The position numbers and the translations under genes were made by a program. Below are positions 16,647-25,790 of a stretch of 64,000 nucleotides of DNA, piece by piece. Position 1 is the stretch's first letter. Each line of letters begins with the position of its first letter. The notes under the pieces are model-generated. The model worked only from the letters and a program-made list of their open reading frames with translations, was not told the origin of the DNA and did no database searches. Source of the DNA: SIG603 sp964370405 (GTDB taxonomy: Bacteria; Bacillota; Clostridia; Oscillospirales; Acutalibacteraceae); contig CAYJJB010000001.1 of the NCBI GenBank assembly GCA_964370405.1, positions 6,407 through 70,406 of the forward strand, read 5' to 3'.

Positions 16647-17564
16647 TTGCAAAAAATGTACACTAAACTAGATAAGTACTGTGAAGACACGGGAATTAAA
16701 TTATTAATAGATGAAAAAATGAGCCGATTTACAAGTTTTAAAATAGGCGGAAAAGCCGACAGAATGGTTTTTGTAGAAAATAAAGAGAGCCTTAAAACGG
16801 TGATGGCTTTAATAAAAGAAGAAAATATACCCTACTTTATACTTGGTAAGGGGTCTAATTTGCTTGTGCGTGACAAAGGTTTTAGGGGTGTAATGCTAAA
16901 GCTTTCTGGAGAGTTTAATGAAATAAAGCTAATAGATGAAGAAACAATTTATTGTGGCGCAGGCGTAAATCTTTCGAATTTATGTATTTTTGCAAAAGAA
17001 AACTCGCTATCTGGCCTTGAATTTTCTTATGGAATACCAGGCGGAGTAGGTGGCGCTGTATATATGAATGCAGGCGCTTATGGTGGCGAAATGAAAGATG
17101 TAATAGTAAGCTGTGAGCATATGAATGAGGATTTAACTTTTTCAAAGCTTCTTATTAATGAGCTTGACTTTTCATATAGAAAAAGCATATACACTAAAAG
17201 TGATAAAGTTATTACGGGCGTCGTGATTAAGCTTAAGAAAAGTGATAAAGATGAAATTGCAAAAACTATGGAAGAGATACTTTATAAAAGAGTATCAAAG
17301 CAGCCTCTTGATTACCCAAGTGCCGGAAGTACATTTAAAAGACCTAAAGATAATTTTGCCTCAGCGCTTGTAGATGTTTGTGGCTTAAAAGGAAAAAGTG
17401 TAGGTGGCGCCATGGTGAGTGAGAAGCATGCAGGCTTTTTAATAAACTATCTTGGTGCAAGCTGTGAGGATATGCTAAAACTTATTGAAGAAGTTAAAGA
17501 AGAAGTTTATAATAAAAAGGGAATAATGCTTGAATGTGAAGTCGAGATAATTGGCGAAGCTTAA
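16647..17564 (+). CDS. murB: UDP-N-acetylenolpyruvoylglucosamine reductase
   Basis: This FAD enzyme reduces UDP-GlcNAc-enolpyruvate to UDP-MurNAc in peptidoglycan synthesis. The 305-residue type IIa form shows TSFKIGGKADRMV, FILGKGSNLLVRDKGF for FAD binding, SGLEFSYGIPGGVGGAVYMNAGAYGGEM, and DYPSAGSTFKRP containing the catalytic serine. Translation most likely starts at TTG 16647, seven bases after GGAGG; the next ATG (16656) is too far from the site. It sits between hprK and rapZ in the usual Clostridia order. Confidence 0.96.
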   Translation: MQKMYTKLDKYCEDTGIKLLIDEKMSRFTSFKIGGKADRMVFVENKESLKTVMALIKEENIPYFILGKGSNLLVRDKGFRGVMLKLSGEFNEIKLIDEETIYCGAGVNLSNLCIFAKENSLSGLEFSYGIPGGVGGAVYMNAGAYGGEMKDVIVSCEHMNEDLTFSKLLINELDFSYRKSIYTKSDKVITGVVIKLKKSDKDEIAKTMEEILYKRVSKQPLDYPSAGSTFKRPKDNFASALVDVCGLKGKSVGGAMVSEKHAGFLINYLGASCEDMLKLIEEVKEEVYNKKGIMLECEVEIIGEA

Positions 17565-17588
17565 AGCATTGAAAGCGAGGATGTGAAA

Positions 17589-18446
17589 ATGGAATTTATT
17601 ATAGTTACAGGGCTTTCAGGTGCTGGAAAATCTAAGGCGATACACGCAATGGAGGATATAGGTTTTTATTGCGTTGACAACTTGCCACCTGCAATGATAC
17701 CAGTTTTTCATGATTTGTGTTTAAAACTAGAGGGAATGCCACAAAGGGTGGCAGTGGTTACAGACACAAGGGGCGGAGAGCTGTTTAAATCCTTTTTTGA
17801 TGCGCTTAGCACACTAGCAGAGCAAAATGTAGATTATAAAATTTTATATTTAGAGGCAAGTGAGGGTGTTTTAGTAAATAGATATCAAGAAACAAGGAGA
17901 AAACATCCGCTTGCAGCAAGTGTAAATGGCTCTTTAGAAGAAGCGGTTAAAATTGAAAAAGAAATACTAAGACCTGTAAAAGAAAGAGCAGATTTTATTA
18001 TAAACACCAGTAACATTTCAGCACAAGCAATGAAAGGGCGCGTAGTAAAACTGTTTTTGAAAGATGCAGAAAAATCTACAGTTGTGCACTGCATAAGCTT
18101 TGGTTTTAAACATGGAATACCACTTGAGGCTGACTTGCTTTTTGATGTGAGGTGCCTGCCAAACCCGTTTTATATTGATGGGTTAAGAGAAAAAACAGGG
18201 ATTGACAAAGAAGTGTATGACTTTGTAATGGACTGTGAAGAAACTAAAGGTTTTGTTACAAGGTTTATAGATATGATAGACTACTTGCTTCCACTTTATA
18301 TTAAAGAAGGTAAAAGTCAGTTAGTTGTTGCAATAGGCTGTACAGGTGGCCATCACCGCTCTGTGACTTTAGCGAGATTTTTACATGAGCATTTAGAAAA
18401 AAAGAATGCAAGAAGTACAATAAGTCACAGGGATATTAAAAAATAA
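17589..18446 (+). CDS. rapZ: RapZ-family RNase adapter / nucleotide-binding protein
   Basis: The 285-residue RapZ/YvcJ protein binds nucleotides and, in enterobacteria, GlcN6P and small RNA. Its Firmicute role is less clear. Visible are Walker A TGLSGAGKSKA at the N-terminus, FYCVDNLPPAMIP, TRRKHPLA, SFGFKHGIP and the C-terminal GCTGGHHRSV. The open frame begins at GTG 17583, but ATG 17589 has the better GAGG spacing (8 bases). In many Firmicutes yvcK (glmR) follows rapZ; here whiA starts only 11 bases later, so yvcK is missing from the locus. Confidence 0.95.
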   Translation: MEFIIVTGLSGAGKSKAIHAMEDIGFYCVDNLPPAMIPVFHDLCLKLEGMPQRVAVVTDTRGGELFKSFFDALSTLAEQNVDYKILYLEASEGVLVNRYQETRRKHPLAASVNGSLEEAVKIEKEILRPVKERADFIINTSNISAQAMKGRVVKLFLKDAEKSTVVHCISFGFKHGIPLEADLLFDVRCLPNPFYIDGLREKTGIDKEVYDFVMDCEETKGFVTRFIDMIDYLLPLYIKEGKSQLVVAIGCTGGHHRSVTLARFLHEHLEKKNARSTISHRDIKK

Positions 18447-18457
18447 AGGATATTTAT

Positions 18458-19138
18458 ATGTTGTTTTCACAGGAAGTAAAAAGTGAACTTTTAAAAAATG
18501 AATATAAAAATGAGTGTTGCAAAGAAATTTCAAAATCAGAAATTTTACTTTCAAATAGTATAGAAAATGAATGCTGTAAAAAAGCATTTTTAAGTACAGC
18601 ATTTTTGTGCTTTGGCACTGCAAGCGACCCCGAAAAAGACTATAGGTTAGAGTTTGTTACAGATGATAAAAATTTCTCGCTTTTTATAATGCACACGGTA
18701 AATTCATCGCTTTATGAGGCTGCTAAACTGCAAGAGCGAGGTAAGAGCTTTGTCGTGTATATAAAGGGTGCAAATGCTGTAGAAGACATACTTACATACA
18801 TGGGTGCATCTAATGCGTCTATGAAAATTATGCAGGTGAAAATGTATAAGGAACTTGTAAATAATATTAATCGCCAATCAAATTTTCAAACGGCGAATAT
18901 GGATAAAGTTTTTTCTGCCTCGGCTAAACAGACGGTTGCAATTGCAGTTATAAGTGATAATATGGGGCTTGAAAATCTTGATGACAGATTAAAAGAGCTT
19001 TGTTATGCAAGGCTTCATGACCCACAGGCAAGCCTTAGAAAACTTTCCGAAACTTTAAATATAAGTCGTTCGGGAGTAAATCATAGAATGAAAGAAATTT
19101 TGGACATTGCACAAAAGATAGAAAAAGAAAAATTATAA
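18458..19138 (+). CDS. whiA: WhiA-family DNA-binding regulator, shortened
   Basis: WhiA proteins combine a two-repeat LAGLIDADG-like domain with a C-terminal helix-turn-helix and are tied to cell division or sporulation control. This product is 226 residues, whereas typical WhiA is about 310. The start (FSQEVKSELLKNE, ECCKE), the second repeat (KKAFLSTAFLCFGTASDPEKDYRLEFVTDD), VNNINRQSNFQTANMDK and the HTH (ASLRKLSETLNISRSGVNHRMKEI) are all present. The roughly 90 residues of the first repeat are replaced by about 20. There is no stop or frameshift, so this looks like a stable deletion. AAAGGA lies 7 bases before ATG 18458. Confidence 0.88.
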   Translation: MLFSQEVKSELLKNEYKNECCKEISKSEILLSNSIENECCKKAFLSTAFLCFGTASDPEKDYRLEFVTDDKNFSLFIMHTVNSSLYEAAKLQERGKSFVVYIKGANAVEDILTYMGASNASMKIMQVKMYKELVNNINRQSNFQTANMDKVFSASAKQTVAIAVISDNMGLENLDDRLKELCYARLHDPQASLRKLSETLNISRSGVNHRMKEILDIAQKIEKEKL

Positions 19139-19151
19139 GGGAGTGTGAAAC

Positions 19152-22100
19152 ATGCCATTTGCCCATTTGCATGTGCATACCGAATACAGCCTTTTAGACG
19201 GTGCATGCAGGATAGAGAGAATGCTTGACCGTGCAAAAGAGCTTGGGCAGACAGCGGTTGCCATAACAGACCATGGTTCCATGTACGGTGTGGTGGAATT
19301 TTATAAGGCGGCAAAAAAGCGAGGGATAAAACCCATAATAGGCTGTGAAGTTTATGTTGCAAAAAGAACAAGATTTGATAAGGTGCATGAGTTTGATAGA
19401 GAAAACAGGCACCTTGTTTTGCTGTGCAAAAATGAAACAGGGTATAAAAATTTACTTCATTTAGTATCAAGTGCCTTTACAGAAGGGTTTTATAATTCGC
19501 CAAGAATAGACTTTGATTTGCTTAAAGACCACAGTGAGGGACTAATAGCACTGTCGGCATGTCTTGCAGGTGAAATTCCAAGAGCTTTAATGCGAAATGA
19601 TTATGAAGAGGCAAAAAAAATTGCACTTAGATATAAAGAATTATTTGGTGAAGATAATTATTATTTGGAACTACAAGATCACGGTCTTTTGGAGCAAAAA
19701 AGGGTAAATCCGCAAATCATTAAACTATCACAAGAAACGGGCATACCGCTTGTTGTGACAAATGACAGTCATTATATACTTAAAGAAGACTCTAAAATGC
19801 ATCATCTTTTAATTTGCATACAGACAAATAGAACAGTAGAAGATGATGATGTATTAGAGTTTGGGTCTGATGAATTTTATTTTAAATCAGAAGAAGAAAT
19901 GCGTGCCCTTTTTCCAAATTTTCCAGAAGCGGCGGACAATACACAAAAAATTGCCGATGCATGTAATTTAGAATTTGAATTTGGCGTGACAAAGCTTCCA
20001 GCGTTTAAAACAGATGACGGCAGTGATAATGTAGAATTTTTCAAAAAACTTTGCTATGAAGGTCTTGATAAAAGATATAATGGCAAAATTACAAAAGAGC
20101 TTACAGACAGATTAGAATATGAAATGAACACCATAGAAAGTATGGGATATGTCAATTACTATTTAATAGTATACGACTTTATTAGACATGCAAAAAGCTT
20201 AGGAATACCAGTAGGGCCAGGGCGAGGCTCAGGTGTTGGCAGTATAGCAGCATACTGCATGGGTATTACAGGTGTTGACCCCATAAAATATGATCTTATT
20301 TTTGAAAGATTTTTAAATTCTGAACGTATAAGCATGCCAGACTTTGACATAGATTTTTCTGATGAAAGACGACAAGAGATAATAGATTATGTGGTTTTAA
20401 AATATGGTGCATCACATGTGGCGCAAATTATCACCTTTGGAACTATGGCGGCAAGACTTGCAATACGAGATGTGGGCAGGGCAATGGCTGTTCCTTATAA
20501 CGTGGTAGATGCTGTTGCAAAAATGATTCCTATGGCTATTGGGGTGACAATAAGTAAGGCGCTTGAACAAAACCCTGAATTTAAGGCACGTTATGAAACA
20601 GATGAAAAAGTGCGTGAGCTTGTAGATATGGCGCAAAAAATTGAAGGAATGCCAAGGCACAGCTCTACCCATGCGGCAGGCGTTGTTATTACAGATAAAC
20701 CCGTAATGCAGTATGTTCCTCTTGCGAAAAATGATGACTCTGTTGTAACACAGTTTACCATGGGAACAATTGAAGAATTGGGTCTTTTAAAGATGGACTT
20801 TTTAGGTCTTCGCAATTTATCAGTAATAGATAACACGCAAAAAATGCTTAGAAAAAAGGGAATAGACTTTGATATAGATGAAATTAATTATGAAGAAAAA
20901 TGTGTTTACGACATGATATCAGAGGGCTACACAGAGGGTGTATTCCAGTTTGAGTCAGACGGGATGAAGCGTATTTTAATTAAGAGTAAACCACAAAGTA
21001 TTGAAGATTTAACGGCGATAATTTCGCTTTACAGGCCAGGCCCTATGCAGTTTATCGACACCTATGTGCAAAACAAGAAAGACCCTAAAAAAATTACATT
21101 TAAACACCCAAGGCTTTCAAAAATTTTGGACGTAACCTTTGGCTGTATTATATATCAAGAGCAGGTTATGACAATATTTAGAGAGCTTGCAGGTTATTCG
21201 CTTGCAAGGGCTGATATAGTAAGGCGTGCCATGTCAAAGAAAAAGTTTGATGTCATGGAAAAAGAGCGTGAGGTTTTTATAAACGGACTTAAACGAGAAG
21301 ATGGCACTTGGGAAATCGAGGGCTGTATAAATCGTGGAGTTTCAAAAGATATTGCAAATTCAGTCTTTAATGAAATGGAAAGTTTTGCGGCTTACGCTTT
21401 TAATAAATCTCATGCAGCAGCCTATGCAACACTTGCATATCAGACAGCTTTTATGAAATATTTTTATCAAAGAGAATATTTTGCAGCACTGCTTACAAGT
21501 GTTCTAGGCTCATCTTCTAAGGTTGCAACTTATATGGAAGAGTGCGCAAGAATGAATATAACAGTGCTTCCTCCTCATGTAAACTTTAGCGACAACAGCT
21601 TTACAACACAGGAAAACTCTATAAGATTTGGTCTTTTAGCCATTAAAAATCTTGGTAAAGGGGTCATTTCACGCATAGTAAAAGAAAGAGAAACAGCGGG
21701 TAAATACAAAAGTTTTTACGACTTTTTAAAAAGAGTTCAGGGTAAAGATTTAAATAAAAGAGCGGTAGAAAGTCTTATAAAAAGCGGAGCGCTTGATAAC
21801 CTTTTAAATAATAGGCGTGAAATGCTTATGAACCTGCAATCAGTTCTTGACACGCTTGAAGCTGACAAAAGGAGAAATATTGAGGGGCAAATTGGCTTTT
21901 TTGATATGGGTCGAGAAAATAAGGAGGAGGAGTTTTTTATAAATCCTGCTACAGATTTTTCGAAAAAAGAACTGCTTTCAATGGAAAAAGAAGTAACTGG
22001 AATGTACCTTACAGGGCATCCGATGGCTGAATATTTTGAGCTTTATAAAAAAGGTAAGGTTGCAAGGATTGATGAAATTATAACATCAGCCTCAGGAGAG

Positions 22101-22649
22101 AGCGAAAAGTATAGTGATGAACAAAGGCTTAACTTATTGGTAGTAGTAGACAGTGTGCGAAAGAAAATTACTAAAAACAATAACACACTTGCCTTTTTAA
22201 TGGTTGAAGATATGTACGCATCTATTGAGGTTTTGGTTTTTCCTACAATTTATGAAAAATATAAAGAGCTTTTAGTTGAGGGTAATATCTTAAAAATTCA
22301 TGGAAGGCTTAGTTTCACAGAACAAAGAGAACCAAAGCTTATTTTTGATTATGCGGTAAATCCTGAGGCGGATANNNNNNNNNNCGAGATATCGCCAGGG
22401 AATACACAGGTTAAAAAAGCAGTAAAAAAAGGACTGTTTTTAAGATTTTCATCAAAAGAGAGTAAAGAGTATGAAACTGCAATGGAATATGTAAAAGTAT
22501 TTTCAGGCAAAAACGATTTGTATCTTTACTTTAAAGATGAGGACAAATGGCTTAAAGCGCCGCAGAATATGAAGGTTGATGCAAATGAAGTGCTACTTTT
22601 AAGATTAAAAGAACTTCTTTTTGAAGAAAATGTTGTGCTTAGGTTGTAA
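19152..22649 (+). CDS. dnaE: DNA polymerase III alpha subunit (DnaE type)
   Basis: The 1165-residue replicative polymerase starts with a PHP domain (HLHVHTEYSLLDG, ITDHGSMYGVVEF, GCEVYVA). It continues into the polymerase palm with GPGRGSGVGS and catalytic aspartates in PDFDIDFSDERR (about 397-408), LLKMDFLGLRNL, and FNKSHAAAYA. Tandem HhH and OB-fold regions follow (FLMVEDMYASIEVLVFP). A run of 10 N at 22375-22384 replaces about four residues near residue 1075; the frame continues correctly across it. A PolC may exist elsewhere in the genome. It is 13 bases downstream of whiA. Confidence 0.96.
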   Translation: MPFAHLHVHTEYSLLDGACRIERMLDRAKELGQTAVAITDHGSMYGVVEFYKAAKKRGIKPIIGCEVYVAKRTRFDKVHEFDRENRHLVLLCKNETGYKNLLHLVSSAFTEGFYNSPRIDFDLLKDHSEGLIALSACLAGEIPRALMRNDYEEAKKIALRYKELFGEDNYYLELQDHGLLEQKRVNPQIIKLSQETGIPLVVTNDSHYILKEDSKMHHLLICIQTNRTVEDDDVLEFGSDEFYFKSEEEMRALFPNFPEAADNTQKIADACNLEFEFGVTKLPAFKTDDGSDNVEFFKKLCYEGLDKRYNGKITKELTDRLEYEMNTIESMGYVNYYLIVYDFIRHAKSLGIPVGPGRGSGVGSIAAYCMGITGVDPIKYDLIFERFLNSERISMPDFDIDFSDERRQEIIDYVVLKYGASHVAQIITFGTMAARLAIRDVGRAMAVPYNVVDAVAKMIPMAIGVTISKALEQNPEFKARYETDEKVRELVDMAQKIEGMPRHSSTHAAGVVITDKPVMQYVPLAKNDDSVVTQFTMGTIEELGLLKMDFLGLRNLSVIDNTQKMLRKKGIDFDIDEINYEEKCVYDMISEGYTEGVFQFESDGMKRILIKSKPQSIEDLTAIISLYRPGPMQFIDTYVQNKKDPKKITFKHPRLSKILDVTFGCIIYQEQVMTIFRELAGYSLARADIVRRAMSKKKFDVMEKEREVFINGLKREDGTWEIEGCINRGVSKDIANSVFNEMESFAAYAFNKSHAAAYATLAYQTAFMKYFYQREYFAALLTSVLGSSSKVATYMEECARMNITVLPPHVNFSDNSFTTQENSIRFGLLAIKNLGKGVISRIVKERETAGKYKSFYDFLKRVQGKDLNKRAVESLIKSGALDNLLNNRREMLMNLQSVLDTLEADKRRNIEGQIGFFDMGRENKEEEFFINPATDFSKKELLSMEKEVTGMYLTGHPMAEYFELYKKGKVARIDEIITSASGESEKYSDEQRLNLLVVVDSVRKKITKNNNTLAFLMVEDMYASIEVLVFPTIYEKYKELLVEGNILKIHGRLSFTEQREPKLIFDYAVNPEADXXXXEISPGNTQVKKAVKKGLFLRFSSKESKEYETAMEYVKVFSGKNDLYLYFKDEDKWLKAPQNMKVDANEVLLLRLKELLFEENVVLRL
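22375..22384. other. Assembly gap of 10 N inside dnaE
   Basis: Ten undetermined bases in the region between the OB-fold and the C-terminal domain of DnaE. The reading frame is kept, so the estimated size is compatible with an intact gene, but the true length is unknown. Confidence 0.95.
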
Positions 22650-22666
22650 ATTATTAATTTAGGTAC

Positions 22667-22695
22667 TTGAAATGTGATTAAAATTTTTATATAAT
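22667..22695 (+). promoter_or_regulatory. Promoter of pfkA
   Basis: TTGAAA (22667-22672) and TATAAT (22690-22695) are separated by 17 bases, in the gap after dnaE. It allows pfkA expression independent of the upstream operon. Confidence 0.7.
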
Positions 22696-22753
22696 AATAG
22701 TGTTGATTTAAAATAAAAGAAACTTTTTTATAATAATTTTGGAGGAAATGAAA

Positions 22754-23722
22754 ATGAATGCTAAAAAAATTGCTGTTTTAACAAGTGGTGGAGATGCACC
22801 AGGAATGAATGCTGCAGTAAGAGGCGTTGTACGCTCTGCAATTGGAATGGGTTTGGAAGTTTACGGAATTAAAAGAGGATATAACGGTCTTTTAAATGGC
22901 GATATCGTGAAAATGGACATAAGATCAGTATCTGATACTATACAATCTGGCGGTACATTTTTATACACAGCTAGAAGCCCTGAGTATAACAGTAAAGAGG
23001 GTGTTTTAAAAGCTGCTAATGTATGTAGAGAACTTGGCATAGATGGCGTTGTTGTAATAGGTGGAGATGGCTCATTTAGAGGAGCAAGAGATCTTACCGA
23101 GGCGGGTATTCCATGCATAGGTGTGCCAGGTACTATTGATAATGATATTGCAAGCTCTGATTATACAATAGGCTTTGACACTGCAATGAACACAGCAATG
23201 GAAATGATAGATAGACTAAGAGATACAACAGAATCTCATGACAGATGTAGTGTTGTTGAAGTTATGGGAAGAAGATGTGGCGATATAGCTCTTTCTACAG
23301 GTATAGCAACTGGTGCAATAGCAACACTTGTGCCTGAAGTAGAATTTGATTTTGAAAAAGACGTTGTAGCAAGAATTAAAGCTTCACAAAAAACTGGTAA
23401 AAGACATTTTATTGTGGTTGTAGCTGAAGGCGTTGGACAAACTCAAGAAATTGCTAAAAAAATTGAAGAGGCAACAGGAATTGAAAGTCGTGCTACAATT
23501 TTAGGACATGTTCAAAGAGGTGGTTCACCAACACTTAGAGATAGACTTGTAGGTAGTGTGATGGGTTATCATGCTGTAGAACTTTTATCAAAAGGACAAA
23601 GTAATAGAGTTGTTATAATGAAAGACTCTCATGTTACAGACATGGATATTACTGAGGCTTTAGACAAACCAAAAGTGTTTGATAAAAGACTTTATGAGAT
23701 TGCAAAAATACTTTCAAACTAA
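22754..23722 (+). CDS. pfkA: ATP-dependent 6-phosphofructokinase
   Basis: Phosphorylates fructose 6-phosphate in glycolysis. The 322-residue protein has LTSGGDAPGMNAAVRG for ATP binding, GGDGSFRGA (the GGDGS form typical of ATP rather than pyrophosphate enzymes), the catalytic PGTIDNDI, EVMGRRCGDIA and GHVQRGGSPTLRDR at the allosteric and substrate sites. The frame extends to TTG 22739, but GGAGG (22741-22745) makes ATG 22754 the likely start, giving MNAKKIAVLTSGG. Its place downstream of dnaE is common in Clostridia. Confidence 0.97.
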   Translation: MNAKKIAVLTSGGDAPGMNAAVRGVVRSAIGMGLEVYGIKRGYNGLLNGDIVKMDIRSVSDTIQSGGTFLYTARSPEYNSKEGVLKAANVCRELGIDGVVVIGGDGSFRGARDLTEAGIPCIGVPGTIDNDIASSDYTIGFDTAMNTAMEMIDRLRDTTESHDRCSVVEVMGRRCGDIALSTGIATGAIATLVPEVEFDFEKDVVARIKASQKTGKRHFIVVVAEGVGQTQEIAKKIEEATGIESRATILGHVQRGGSPTLRDRLVGSVMGYHAVELLSKGQSNRVVIMKDSHVTDMDITEALDKPKVFDKRLYEIAKILSN

Positions 23723-23760
23723 GTTTATTTTAAAATAATTATTCTTATTATAAAAAAGAC

Positions 23761-23789
23761 TTGACATTTTGAGGTATTGGCGATATAAT
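23761..23789 (+). promoter_or_regulatory. Perfect consensus promoter of rpsU
   Basis: TTGACA (23761-23766) and TATAAT (23784-23789) with exactly 17 bases between them, about 60 bases upstream of rpsU. Confidence 0.9.
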
Positions 23790-23847
23790 TGTTTTTGTTA
23801 TAAATTAACGAAATACCCCTGCCTTGCGGCGGATGGGAGGGATATAG

Positions 23848-24024
23848 ATGGCTGAAATCAGAATTAAGGATAACGAAACTCTTGACAGTGCGCTAAGACG
23901 CTTTAAAAAGCAATGCGCTAGAGCAGGTGTTATTGCTGAAGTTCGCAAAAGAGAAGCTTATGAGAAACCTTCAGTGAAACGTAAGAAGAAATCCGAAGCA
24001 GCTCGTAAGCGCAAATTCAAATAA
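23848..24024 (+). CDS. rpsU: Ribosomal protein bS21
   Basis: A 58-codon gene encoding the small-subunit protein bS21. The translation begins MAEIRIKDNETLDSALRRF, followed by KKQCARAGVIAEVRKREAYEKPS and a strongly basic tail ending ARKRKFK. This matches bacterial S21 over its full length. GGGAGG lies about 8 bases before ATG 23848. It is monocistronic, with a perfect consensus promoter and a strong terminator, fitting high expression. Confidence 0.97.
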   Translation: MAEIRIKDNETLDSALRRFKKQCARAGVIAEVRKREAYEKPSVKRKKKSEAARKRKFK

Positions 24025-24042
24025 TTAAATTTATTTAAGCGT

Positions 24043-24067
24043 AAAAGCGGGCAGTTTGCCCGCTTTT
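24043..24067 (+). terminator. Terminator of rpsU
   Basis: An 11-bp stem (24043-24053 with 24057-24067) rich in G and C is followed by a run of T, directly after rpsU. Confidence 0.92.
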
Positions 24068-24096
24068 TTTTGCAAAATTATTTACGGAGAGAAAAT

Positions 24097-24588
24097 ATGC
24101 CAATTTTAAAACCTACATATAAGACTAAAAGTATCCATGATATAAAAGTAGATACCTTAAATAAACTTTTAGTAAAAGTCGTTTTGCTTGATGTTGACAA
24201 TACTATAACATCATATATTTCAAAAACACCATTAGATGGTGCGGTTATGTGGGCAAAAAACTTAGAAAAAAATGGCTTTAAGGTGTATATAGTATCAAAT
24301 AACTTTGAGGAGAGAGTATCAAAAATTGCAGAAAAATTTAGCTTGCCTTACATTTCTTTTGCAATGAAGCCTTTTCCAAAAGGTTTTAGAAAAGCCAGAA
24401 AAGCGCTAAATGTAAAATCTCATGAATGTGTAGTAGTAGGTGACCAAGTTTTTACAGATATTTTAGGTGCTAATTTGGGCTCAATGAAATCTATACTTGT
24501 AGAACCTGTGGAAATTGAAACAGGTTTTACATATAAGATACGAAGAAAACTTGAAAAAAGAGTCAGAAAAAAAGCAAAACTAATTTAA
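24097..24588 (+). CDS. YqeG family HAD IIIA phosphatase
   Basis: The 163-residue HAD phosphatase of the YqeG family has KPTYKTKSIHDI at the N-terminus, catalytic DVDNT (motif I, with N replacing the usual G), VSNN (motif II), MKPFPKGFRKA carrying the motif III lysine, and VGDQVFTDILGAN (motif IV). The family includes mitochondrial PGP phosphatases, and a phosphatidylglycerophosphatase role has been suggested; that is unproven here. The frame opens at 24070, but GGAGA 6 bases before ATG 24097 fixes the start. It is followed 20 bases later by the M24 peptidase. Confidence 0.92.
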   Translation: MPILKPTYKTKSIHDIKVDTLNKLLVKVVLLDVDNTITSYISKTPLDGAVMWAKNLEKNGFKVYIVSNNFEERVSKIAEKFSLPYISFAMKPFPKGFRKARKALNVKSHECVVVGDQVFTDILGANLGSMKSILVEPVEIETGFTYKIRRKLEKRVRKKAKLI

Positions 24589-24608
24589 GAAAAGGAATGA
24601 AAATTAAT

Positions 24609-25688
24609 ATGGAAAATAAAATAGCACGTTTATCAGAAATTTTAATTAAGGGAGATAAAAAAACTGCTGCAATAATATCATCAGACACAAATAGAAGATA
24701 TTTTACAAGTTTTAAATCATCAGCAGGTTTTTTAATTGTGACAGCAGAAGAGTCATATTTGATTGTTGACTTTAGATATATAGAAGCGGCTACAAATAAT
24801 GCAAAAAATGTAACAGTGCAAGAATTTAAAAATTCTGACGAGAAAATTAAAGAAATTCTTAAAAAACATGGTATAGAAAAAGTTTATATGGAAACAGATT
24901 CACTTCCATATGCACAAGCTAAAAAATTTGAAAGCCTTTGTGAGTCAGTATCTGCCAAAGCTGAATTTGACCAAAGTCTTAATAATGCAATAAAAGATAT
25001 AAGAATAATAAAAACCGCAGATGAAATTGAGAAAATAAGACAGTCACAAGCTCTTACAACTGCTGCATACAATCATGCCTTAACTTTAATTAAAGAGGGC
25101 ATGGCAGAAAAAGATTTAGCACTTGAAATAGAGTTTTTTATGAGAAAAAATGGTGCAGACGGTGTAGCGTTTAGCCTTATAGTGGTGGCTGGCAAAAATT
25201 CTTCAATGTGTCACGGTGTTCCTGGTGATAATACGATAAAAAAAGGCGATTTTATCACAATGGATACAGGTGCTCTGCTTGATGGTTATCATTCAGATAT
25301 GACAAGAACAGTTGCTTTAGGACATGTAAGTGATGAACAAAAAGATGTTTATGAAACAGTTTTAAAAGCACATAATGAAGCAATGTATGCAATAAAACCA
25401 GGAGTGGTGTGCTCTGATGTAGACAAAATTGCAAGAGATATTATAGACGAAAAATACAGAGGTACTTTTGGACATGGTTTGGGTCATGGTGTAGGATATG
25501 ATATACACGAGTGGCCAAGACTTAGCGCACTTGATAGCACAGTACTAGAAGAGGGCATGGTTGTAACTGATGAGCCAGGCATATACTTACCCGGTAAATT
25601 CGGTGTAAGAATTGAAGATATGGTTGCAGTTACTAAAGATGGATATGAAAGCCTAACAAATGTGCCAAAAGAGCTTTTAATTCTTTAA
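24609..25688 (+). CDS. M24 family Xaa-Pro aminopeptidase
   Basis: This is a cytosolic metallopeptidase of about 359 residues, with a creatinase-like N-terminal domain (residues 1-125) and a pita-bread catalytic domain. The five metal ligands are visible: the two aspartates of MDTGALLDGYHSDMTRT, the histidine of FGHGLGHGVGYDIHE, and the glutamates of DEPGIYLP and VRIEDMVAV. It is expected to remove N-terminal residues ahead of proline. AAGGA precedes two in-frame ATGs (24597 and 24609); the second has the workable spacing. It lies directly upstream of efp, a neighbour order common in Firmicutes. Confidence 0.93.
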   Translation: MENKIARLSEILIKGDKKTAAIISSDTNRRYFTSFKSSAGFLIVTAEESYLIVDFRYIEAATNNAKNVTVQEFKNSDEKIKEILKKHGIEKVYMETDSLPYAQAKKFESLCESVSAKAEFDQSLNNAIKDIRIIKTADEIEKIRQSQALTTAAYNHALTLIKEGMAEKDLALEIEFFMRKNGADGVAFSLIVVAGKNSSMCHGVPGDNTIKKGDFITMDTGALLDGYHSDMTRTVALGHVSDEQKDVYETVLKAHNEAMYAIKPGVVCSDVDKIARDIIDEKYRGTFGHGLGHGVGYDIHEWPRLSALDSTVLEEGMVVTDEPGIYLPGKFGVRIEDMVAVTKDGYESLTNVPKELLIL

Positions 25689-25698
25689 TAACTTACAC

Positions 25699-25727
25699 TT
25701 GAAAAATTTAAGAAAATAGTATAAAAT
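25699..25727 (+). promoter_or_regulatory. Promoter of efp
   Basis: TTGAAA (25699-25704) and TAAAAT (25722-25727) are separated by 17 bases, about 63 bases upstream of efp. Confidence 0.55.
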
Positions 25728-25790
25728 AATATATATAATAAATTTAGTTTATTTTTCGGAGTAAATCCGAATGGAAAGGATGTCAAATAT

